From Polychytrium aggregatum (lineage: Eukaryota; Chytridiomycota; Chytridiomycetes; Polychytriales): 64,000 nt of DNA. The stretch is taken from NCBI RefSeq assembly GCF_025602895.1, contig NW_026516204.1, positions 1-64,000 of the forward strand. Direction: 5' to 3'. Under the pieces are notes generated by a model. That model worked only from the letters and a program-made list of their open reading frames with translations. It had not been told where the DNA came from and did no database searches. The position numbers and the translations under genes are program-made. Shown here one piece after another: positions 55,300-64,000 of this stretch; within the stretch, counting starts at the first letter, position 1, and each line of letters starts with the position of its first letter.

Positions 55300-57075
55300 T
55301 CAGCGCCAAGTTCCCGCCCACATATGCTGCACACGAGCTTCGGGGTCGGCCAGACGCCCGCCTCCCATGTCACCAAAGGCAGTGGCAAGTACTTCACCCA
55401 GGCCGGGGCTGGTACGATGCAATTCCGAGCCGGTTGAATTGGAGATTGAGCGGCCCATGTCAGATACCGCTGGTCCAAAACGTTGCCGCCGGATATCGCC
55501 CATGCCACCGCTGATGTATCCGGGCAGCACACATCACTCGCGCACGCTGGCTATCATGGCTCGATGCCAATCAGTCTTACCTGAACGCAGTAATTGGAAA
55601 CAAAAGCATGTCGCCCATTTGGCGAGCGGACGGGCCGTATTCCCGAAGGTCCCGCCAGTCGACACCGTGCCCAGCCATGTACCGGTTGATGACCTCCGTC
55701 CAGGGGCCAGGACCGGTGATCTTTGTGACGTCGGCGTGCTTGAGTTCGTTCTTGCTCATCGCTGCAATCTTGTGAAATGAGAGCGAGCTGACTGCGGCCG
55801 CAATAGGATGGCCTGAGACCATGGCCATCGTCCACTGGCACATTTGGTTGGGACTGGTTGGCCCCCCCCCCGGACAGATTAATTCCGAGAAGAAGCAACA
55901 GGTCGGACAGGTGGCCGATCGGCGGCATTAGCGGGACTGTGCCCAGGAGCCAGTAGGCATTTCACAATCGATCGGTCCAATGCATGTACCTCTGATAGAA
56001 GCCCTTCCACTCGTCACCAAACTTTTTGGGAACGTCCGTCTCGAGGCCGATGATGGCGGCCACCGGCTCAGTGAATGCCATGGTCTCGTTTTTGTACATC
56101 CATGGCGTAAGGTCCTTGGCATGGACCCAATCGTCGATCTTGCGCAGGACCTTGGTGTCAGCATCAGAGTACTGAGGAGTGGTCGCCGTTCCGAAGACGG
56201 CACCGTGGGGGAAGATAGTATCGCCGAAGCAGGACGACGAATCGAGATTGTTGTCAGATCGAGAGGAATACGGGGACCGGCCAAGCAGCGTGCCGCCGGA
56301 TGCCGCCGGATGCCGCCGGATGCCGCCTCCCAGGCAAAATCAGAGGCAGTACGCACCACGCCCCCAAATTTGTGGAGCACCAAGTACCGCAGCAGATCAG
56401 CCTTCATGACCGGGACGGGGAGGTCCTTGTAGAGCTTGAACCATGACGGGTAAAACTGCCGCACCATCTGCTCGGCGTCGTGGTCGGACCACAGGATGTA
56501 TACATAGCCCGGGTTCTCCTTCTTCCAGCTGCCGACGCTGACACGGACATGCTCGGGGGTCGCCTCGGTGTCTATATCCGAGGTTTTCCAGGTCTGGTGG
56601 ATGATGCGGGGGATGCGGGTGTTTGGGATGAGGTGGTCGCGGGTGAGATGAGCCGCTGCAATGGCTGCTTCCAGCGCCGAGGAGGGATTGCGTGGATCAA
56701 AGTCGTAGGCAAAGTTCTCAAAGGCAGCTGGGTTGAAGGCGCCGTAGGGAATCATCCAGGCTGTGAGAGAATAGTCAGAGAGTCGGTGGATGAGCACGGC
56801 GTATTCGGGACGTCGATCGATCTTGGCCGGCCAAGCAAACAGCGGCGATGGTTCATACAAACTGCGGCAGCGGGAGATACAATCCTGGCCTGGCCATTGT
56901 CGTGAGCAGGATACTGCGACTGATCAGAAGCTGCTGGCTTGGTGGTCGGTCTGGATGATGCAGGCTCCCGCATTCGGCGGGCCATGCTTGATGGCAGCAC
57001 CACGAGCGAGTGATAAAAGACAGCAACCATCAGGAGGGCCAGCAGCGACCAGAAGATTCTGCGACCCGTGGCCAT
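55300..57075 (-). CDS. Och1-like GT32 glycosyltransferase (type II membrane protein)
   Basis: Five exons close in phase: 57075-56859, 56760-56357, 56171-55990, 55853-55581 and 55510-55300, giving 428 residues. After a short cytoplasmic tail a single membrane anchor lies at about residues 7-30 (FWSLLALLMVAVFYHSLVVL), the type II topology of Golgi glycosyltransferases. The catalytic part shows RIPRIIHQTWKT, YILWSDHDAEQMV, PVMKADLLRYLVLHKFGGVY and the sugar-nucleotide/metal-binding DXD motif in YSDADTKVL, as in the Och1 alpha-1,6-mannosyltransferase family. CQWTMAMVSGHPI and ITGPGPWTEVINRYM follow, and the C-terminus VQHMWAGTWR fits the family's HxxxGSW end. Likely a Golgi mannosyl- or other hexosyltransferase acting on cell-wall or glycoprotein glycans; the donor cannot be told from sequence. 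The acceptor of exon 5 (55510) was chosen by phase. Confidence 0.9.
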
Positions 57076-57758
57076 GGTGGTTGGCGAGTTTGTTGGGCGG
57101 TAGTGATAATGAGAGATGAGCAGGACGAGGGAGCGGCTGGGCTCTTTGAAATTGCGGGGGAGGAATCGAAGAGGGAGTCAGGAGCAAGCGGATATGCAGA
57201 GATTCGACCCAATCGATGGGCTAGACGAAATAGATGGGCTCGACAAAGGCCCTCAATCGATACCGCCGATCATCGGAGGACTTTGTCTCTGGACTGCTGC
57301 AACCAGCGCCGACACTGCCCGCCAGCTGGGATGGAGGGAAACCCTGGTGGCTGGGGACGGCGGCTTCGGGGCAGCCATGAGACCCTGAAGAACGGCGGAG
57401 CGGCGGTCCGATGGCGAGCGGGATGTGCGATACGGGATTTGATATGGCTCGGTGGTGCGAACCGATATAGTGGCGAGCAGGATGTGATGAAAATGACAGT
57501 AATGACAGTAACGATAGAAACGATAGCAATGACAGCAATGACAGCAATGACAGCAACGACAGCAGCGACAGCAGTGACAGCAGTGACAGCAATAGCAACC
57601 ATATAACCGCAGCGAGACCCTGGACTCCAAAGCACCCCCAAGCACGCCCACAGCACCATGTCTTCTGGCGCCGCCCCGCATGGCCCAGGGCCGTCCTTCG
57701 GCTCCATCGCCTCGCGCTCATCTGCGACATCCTGCTCGGAGCTGCCCCGTCTGCACCG
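57076..57758. other. Divergent intergenic region GT32 / DNA-PKcs with minisatellite
   Basis: 683 bases between divergent start codons. Contains a 9-bp tandem array (57492-57599) ending in an AT-rich CATATAA. An out-of-frame ATG at 57658 opens a frame overlapping the chosen DNA-PKcs start and could act as an upstream ORF. Confidence 0.55.
57492..57599. repeat. Twelve 9-bp tandem units upstream of DNA-PKcs
   Basis: About twelve 9-bp units of the type AATGACAGC/AATGACAGT in continuous register, with scattered substitutions, 160 bases upstream of the chosen start codon. Confidence 0.85.
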
Positions 57759-60700
57759 ATGCCGTCTTCTGCCTTTGAGAACCTGCTCGCTCTGCTCGAC
57801 GCCCTCCGCGATGCCACTCTCTCGGCCGACGCCAACATCGATCCCAAGGCCGTCGCCACCGACATCGCCGTCGTCGTCAACAACGACCTGCATCCCGATG
57901 AGAGGGGTACCGCCGACTCGCATCCATTCATCCATCCATCCGCGCCAGACCACGATCTATGCTATGCTTGTTTGCTATGTCAGTTTGAATGCTTGTCTGT
58001 GGACCAGTGATCCGCCGCTTAACTCTGTACTGCTGGGCTCACAGACCTGGCTCACTCGGTCCTGTTCGATCCCGAGCGCGGCCTCCTGCGGTTCCTCCAG
58101 AAGACAAGAGGCCAGAAGATCTTTGATCCTGCGAAAATCCTGCTCTTGGAGTTCACGGCCGAGACCCTCGCCAAGCCCTGGAGCCTGAGTGCCTATCTGG
58201 CCGACATCAAGGTAAGCCCGAGTCGCATGTCGGGCGATTCGAGAGCCCCAGTGCGGCTTGGCTGCTTCCCAGAGTGAGCCATAGTCCTCTTCGGCCGCTG
58301 TTATCCTCACATCCTATCTCGATCGCAATAATCCCGTGATGTTGCCTCTCTTGTGCTTGTGCTGTGTTCGTTCAAGAGCGGCTGCCTCGCCGTACTCGTC
58401 TCGCCGCAAGAGTCGACCAAAGTAAAGCAGGCGGCGTTTGGCCCCTTGCTTGCTATCTTGACATCGAAGCATCTCTCGATCGATGGAGCCGATTTCGATG
58501 TCGCAGGGCTGTACGAGAGGTGGGTGTGTTCGCTGCTGCTGTGGACTGTCAGTCAGACTGTTTGTCGGATGTCTGTCGACTTGTGTAGCGGGTTGCCCAT
58601 GGGATCGTCTGCTGGAATGCATCCCAGGCTCTGGACTGATCGTCACTGGGCCTCGCTGCATCCAGGCTCTGGCGAGAGTACGTCACTCTCAACAAGAAAC
58701 TCTCGGCGTCAGGTATGCTTCCAATCCCAGCAACATGTCCCTTGCCCACAGCGAGCCGATGCTCACGCTGTCCGTCCTCCTGCAGTTCGGGCTGGTCTCT
58801 TCCAGGTGCTGGCTTGCATCGTCAAGCAACACAGTCAGCGACTCGACCAGAGGAATGTCTTGGCCTTCTATCGTTCGTTGGTCCAGACGACCGAGCGACA
58901 GCTCTTCGATGTGCACACCATTCCTGAAATGCCTCTCGTTGTCGGCTCCCTGCGTGCCCTCGACTCGATCCTCCACATCCGCCCCGTCCCCGGTATGTCG
59001 TTTCGCAAACAAACCCGCTGCCAGAGCCGTCCTGTGTATCGCTCCCACTCTATCCCGCAAGATGTATAGTGCTGGTGCCGTTCGCTCAAATGCAAGGGGG
59101 CTCTAAACAAAGTGCTGTCTGCCGCAGATCCGAATTACGTTGATGTCGTATACCGAGTAGTCCGACACGTCGTCGCCCCCATCGACGATCTCAACCGCTA
59201 CGATATTCCCAAGGCCGGCCTCGAGATTCTCGTCAATCATGGCGACCTGTTTGCAGAGCGTCTCTTCAGCGACTATCCCAGTATCTACGCGAATCTGAAG
59301 CATCTGAGCATCCACAAGAACCGAGATGTATCTCGTCTCGCATTCCGTGCTCTCGACAAGTTCATCGAGCAGGTTTGTTGGGGGGGGGAGTCAGTCTTGT
59401 CGTCGAAACACATGCCGCATCTGCCGACACTGACGACCCTATTCTGCACACCAGATCGCAACGGTCTTGAGCATTCGCTCGGCTTCGAAGGATCCCACTG
59501 CCGAAGAATGCTTCTGGGTGAGTCGATGGTCTTGCTGGCATGTCTGGCGCAGTGGAAGCGGCTAGAGCTTGCTGTCGATCAGATAGGCCATTAGTCCCCC
59601 AATCTCTGGCTCGGCAAACCCTCTGACTGTCGCCGAACTGCAAGTTCTTTATTACCGAATTCACTGGTGTTTTGAGACGCGACCAAGTCGACTCTGACTC
59701 GGTCAAGCAGATATCCCTTGCTATCCGCGGATTCGGCATCTTCGCAGGCCCATCTCGCAACTTCCTGACCGAGGAGGACTGGCACGAGATTCCGGATCTG
59801 CTGATGCGAAAGAGCTCTCTGCTGTTCTGCGAGTATGTCCAACCTGCTGCGTCGACTCTGACCGAGAGTGCTCTGATCGGCACCAAGGAATCTCTGGTTG
59901 GAATTGGAGCCGCACTCGTGTTATCGTCCACTCGGGATCTCGAGTCTAACACGTTCCCGTCATCATGTCACATCCCAGGGCCAATACGTCTCTCAATGAT
60001 ACGCTGTTTCACTTGTCATCGCTTGTCCAAGCCTTTGCATCGATCGCAAAGCATAGCGACTCCATCAGCGAGGAACTGTCGTTCAAGTTGGGTATGTGGC
60101 AGCGCGTCCCCTCTCAGCAGGCCAGCTCATGACGAAGCCGCTAGTCAGCCTCACCTGGCAGCTGGCGGATGATTTCGATTGTTCGCATTCGGGCTCTGGT
60201 CAACATCTTCATTCGTTTCGATATCGGAAGCGCGGTATTGCAGAGGCACTTCGTCGCACCCGCTTGCCATCTTGCAGTTCTCGTCTCCAGCTCGTTACCT
60301 CCCCCACTCACGCTCTCTCGAACGACCAGATGGGATCTCGAATCTGCTCTTCCTTCACTTTCCCAAGCTCTCGAATGCTCTCAAGTTCGAGAACATGAAG
60401 AGCTTCATCGAGCTCACTCGTGTTCTCTGCACGAAGCACGCTCGCGTCAAATCGTTCTGGTCGACTGCATGTTAGTATATCCAGCTTGTGCTTGCCACGC
60501 ACGCTCCCTGCTTCAGGCGAGAGACTCACAGGCTGGCGATTGCCCCCTCCCCTGCTTCCCCATGACCAGGCTACAAGGCCCTGGTCTACACCAGCACCGA
60601 TGTCATGGTCGAGGAACCTGCTGGTATCGAGCAGGGCACGGACGGGCCCGTGCATGCGTATCAAGAGTACATGTACTTTTGGAAATGCCTGTTCAACCCT

Positions 60701-63700
60701 GCGTTTCACAGCACCGTTCCTGACGAGGAGAGCGACGCCTTTCTGGATCAAATCTACGACGAAATCATGTGGACTATCCTTCGACTCTTGCGTGGTCTCA
60801 ATCTCGAGGCCTTTGAGCGCATTCCGGACGACGAAACCGGCACTCCGATTTCCATGCGGGTCAAGGATTTGCCTGGACTCACAGGCTCCTCCAGTGACCT
60901 GACGCACCTGCAACCAAGCCGTCCAAAAGACTTTTCCATCTTTGTCAACCTGGTGGAATTTGCGCGCCTGTTTATTGCCGATGTGGCCACGGAGCGCTTT
61001 CACAGGTGGGTGGATGTCTTTGGCGAGCAGCTCATGGCGCTCTCGGTCCAACACCCGCTCGTTAGTGGCTTCTACAAGCTCCTTGCAAGCTGCCTCCGGC
61101 ATATCAAGCAGATGGGACCTCTCCAGCCCCAACACGCATCAACGGTGGGTCTGATCCGGAATGTGCCCACGCACAGGCTACTCGTGCGAATCATGAATTC
61201 CTATACATACAAACATACATATATATATCTATATGCGCATCTCACGCTGGCTGTCTTTGAGATCACCGCCGAGAGAGCACACAGGCCTTGCATGTGGGAG
61301 TGACTAACTGTGTCCATTCATGCCGTCGAAAACGATGCTTCAGGATGGCCATCGGGCACACTTTTCCCGGTACCTGTCCGAAGTCCCCCATCGATGCCTC
61401 CAGTACAAGGACGATCTCCTGGTGTCCTGTCTTGAACTACTGCTCTATGCTCCGTGGGGTTTGGTTGATGCCAAGAGTCTGTGCCAGCCGCTCCGAGTGG
61501 CTCTGAAGCTCGGCCTGACCTACAGTTCCATGGCTCTGGCCGCTATCGAATGTCTTGAAATGTGGTCCGCCAAGCTCGAGCCCGAGAACCGCGAGCATTG
61601 CTTCCGTTTGGTTCTCCCTGGACTGCTGGACTACTTGCGCCTCGACGCGGGCGAGTCACTTGTTGATCTGTCCCAGTCCAATGACTCTGGTCCAAAGAAC
61701 GCAGCAGAGATTGATTTGTTGATGCCTGGGTCGAGGAAAGCTGGAGGCACGACTGCATCAAGCGGTAAACTTGCCAAGGTATGGGAGGCTTTCATTTGAC
61801 AACAGCCACGCGCTTCGAACATTGTCTTTCTGGTTTGATCGGCTCGGTTTCATCGGCTTCCGTCGGGCGGACTGAGCTCTCATGGGTCGTTCTGTGCACA
61901 CTCTGAACAACGGTCGTATCGTGCCGGAATCGAGCAGGGCACCATCAGCACGCATTCCCAGGCACTTCGACGGCGCATCTTGACCCTCCTGGGCAGCCTC
62001 GGCGAACACAGCGTGCTTGCGCTGTCCGAGAGCGTGGACCCAGAATCACTGAATCCGTGGGACTCGGAGAGCAGGATTCGGCTCCGATTCCCGTTTGAGG
62101 ATGTGAATGTGGATGTGCATCTCGGTAAGTGCCACTCGATGATTGAGCATTCGCCGACCCATCGATTCGTTGCTGACCAGCAGTGCCTTTCTCGACTATG
62201 GCGGGTGTCGCTGTTTCACACAAACAATCCGAAAATCACTTTTGCAGATGACCTGCTGCCCCGCATCGCCGAACTCGCTGAAAAGTCCCCCGATCGCAAA
62301 ACCAAAGTTGCTGCCTGTGAGCTCCTCCACGTCATTGTCATCTGGATGGTCGGCAAGACTGCGACGGCGCCTCACGACAACGGAACGGAGCCATCCAAGG
62401 TATGCTCCCTCGCCTCCTGGGCTGGCATCGCCTCCTTCACCGACCCAGAAGCGCGAAATTGGTGTGTGGCGTTCACTTTGATGACAGAGCAGTATCGAGA
62501 CCAACTTGTTCTAACCATGTCGGGGCGCATGACTACATCCAGTCGCCGTTTTACCAGATTCAAGTCAAGATCTTCCCGATCCTCCTCCGCCTCGCAACCG
62601 ACATTGACCACTTGGTTCGAAGCATGTTCCACGCTCTTGTCCACCAGCTCATTCACTGGCTCGCCCGCGGGCAGATGCGCGAAAACACCGAGGCCATGGC
62701 AATGCTGCAAACCTGCCTGGACGCCACTCTTTCGGATGATGGGGCGGTAAGACGGAGACCAACTGGACAGCTTGACTGACGCTATGGCATGCTTGACAGT
62801 CTGATGTCCAAGGAGCTCGCCAGGCGTTTGAATAGCTCATCGTGTGCCACTGATGCCTGACTGCCATTTCTGCTCCCAACGATATCCACCGACCGATAAG
62901 CTCCGCGACATGGGCGCGGATTGCACCCTTGAGTTCTTTGAGTGTTCGCTCAAAACCAGCGGAAACAAGGTTTGGCTTTGCGTGCCCATTTTACCAGCTG
63001 CAGCCCGCCTGCACCCCCTCTTACATCCGCTACCCATGGCCCGGACTTCCAGGTCGACCGCAATACCGACAGCGGTGTCCAATCGCTGTTCACGAGGCTC
63101 TACGAGTACTGCAAACACTCTAACGTCAACAAGAGGCGCGGCGCATCGCTCATCTTCAATCGGATCTATCGGGCCTTCCGTGCAAGCAACAGCTTGGTGG
63201 AGCAGTTCACCTTTGAGCTTCTCTACCACTACCTCTGTAATCTTCGGTTGTCTGCTGCCGAGACAGAAAGCATTGGTGAGTCATGATTCACCGGCTTGCA
63301 ACTTCTTTCACTGCGGACCGTTGAGACTCAAAACCTCGCGCTCATGGCTCTTCCTTGACTTGGTGTTCATGACACGTTGGGTGAATAACCACTGCGTGCA
63401 TCCGAAACTCACTCAAGGCACTTGGGAGCAAGCCGGGATGGCCATAGATCATCTCAAGAAGATCCTGATCAAGAAGCATGCAGTGTTCATGGTCCGCAGC
63501 AAAGTGCGTCGCCCGTTCCCTGGTTTGGAGAGCGACGATCTTCCCTCCTTGATCAACTGGCTCTTCCGCGAGACACGACATACAGAGTCGGTCTATGCCC
63601 AAAGATGTCTGGAACTTGTGCTGGATCTCGTTCCTGTGTTCTCGGGTATGTCTCTCGTCTCTGGCGCACGATTGGAACATTCGACACTCAATATGATCTC

Positions 63701-64000
63701 CCAATGTCGCGATATGTGCATCCAACCAGCCCATTCAACTAATTTGTCCAGCCAATTTATCCAACTAATGTATAACCACTTTCTGCCTTTAGATGCACGC
63801 AGGTGGTTCGCCGGCCTGGTCAAGAAGCACCCCAGGCTTCTCGTCGATATATATGAAAAGTCGCTCGCAGTCCCGCCGGCTCGGCTACCGTGGTGCTCGA
63901 TCGCGTCCGAGCACCAAAATGGATATCTGATTGCGGCCCTGAATGCCTACACCTCACTTATCAAAACCGGAATGCTCGCTCCTCAAAACCTCATCGGTCA
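57759..64000 (+). CDS. PRKDC: DNA-PKcs-like protein, N-terminal HEAT region (partial, runs off the window)
   Basis: About nineteen exons; the last is cut by the right edge. Phase-consistent exons: 57759-57906, 58045-58211, 58377-58519, 58666-58712, 58786-58992, 59128-59372, 59455-59517, 59645-59832, 59979-60091, then one or two unresolved exons at 60.16-60.48 kb, and 60570-61144, 61344-61778, 61938-62124, 62248-62399, 62543-62746, 62901-62969, 63053-63275, 63418-63645, 63793 onward. Segments follow the vertebrate DNA-PKcs N-terminus in order: ISLAIRGFGIFAGPSRN, RPKDFSIFVNLVEFARL, HPLVSGFYKLLASCLRH, YKDDLLVSCLELLL, LGSLGEHS, DRKTKVAACELLHVIVIWM, FPILLRLATDIDHLVR, RRGASLIFNRIYRAFRASNS and SLVEQFTFELL. 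This is the helical-repeat ring that contacts Ku and DNA ends in non-homologous end joining. The PI3K-like kinase domain should lie beyond the window and was not seen. Confidence 0.88.

Overview
The window reads as the left end of a chromosome from a zoosporic (flagellated), chytrid-like fungus. It opens with telomeric repeat. Gene bodies are GC-rich and split by many short GT-AG introns. It encodes an EFHC1/RIB72-type axonemal protein (so a motile cilium) next to fungal-type genes: a Ppo-like fatty-acid dioxygenase, an Och1-like GT32 glycosyltransferase and a chromodomain Ty3/gypsy integrase. A species name cannot be given from sequence alone, and another early-branching opisthokont is not excluded.

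Layout. 1-276: telomere of a 5-base unit (CCTAA on this strand, TTAGG on the other). 276-1247: the C-terminal half of a D5-like SF3 helicase, cut off at the telomere. 1.25-2.76 kb: unassigned subtelomere. 2.76-11.27 kb: a retroelement pile-up made of a non-LTR element with two intact ORFs and an ATGA overlap, a 5'-truncated chromovirus integrase with its 3' LTR, and the 3' tail of a second, related non-LTR element. 11.6-21 kb: four intronless genes (a leucine-rich-repeat protein containing a 135-bp tandem array, a Ppo/linoleate-diol-synthase-like heme dioxygenase, GTP cyclohydrolase I and a nucleotidyltransferase). From 21.9 kb to the end nearly every gene is intron-rich: histone stem-loop binding protein (SLBP), EFHC1-like, ZW10, isobutyryl-CoA dehydrogenase, a class C (GABA-B-like) GPCR, a papain-family protease, mitochondrial asparaginyl-tRNA synthetase, TCERG1-like WW/FF protein, a GT32 glycosyltransferase, and the N-terminal part of a DNA-PKcs-like protein that runs off the right edge.

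The genes do not form one pathway. They are mostly conserved housekeeping or signalling genes, arranged as divergent pairs (NARS2/TCERG1, GT32/DNA-PKcs) or convergent pairs. The evolutionary interest is that several (DNA-PKcs, SLBP, canonical ZW10, class C GPCR, EFHC1) are familiar from animals and missing or highly diverged in yeast models. Exon coordinates were worked out by hand from GT-AG sites, reading-frame phase and recall of family sequences. For SLBP, EFHC1, ACAD8, the protease, NARS2, TCERG1 and GT32 all junctions close in phase. In ZW10, the GPCR and DNA-PKcs a few junctions remain unresolved, as stated in those entries.
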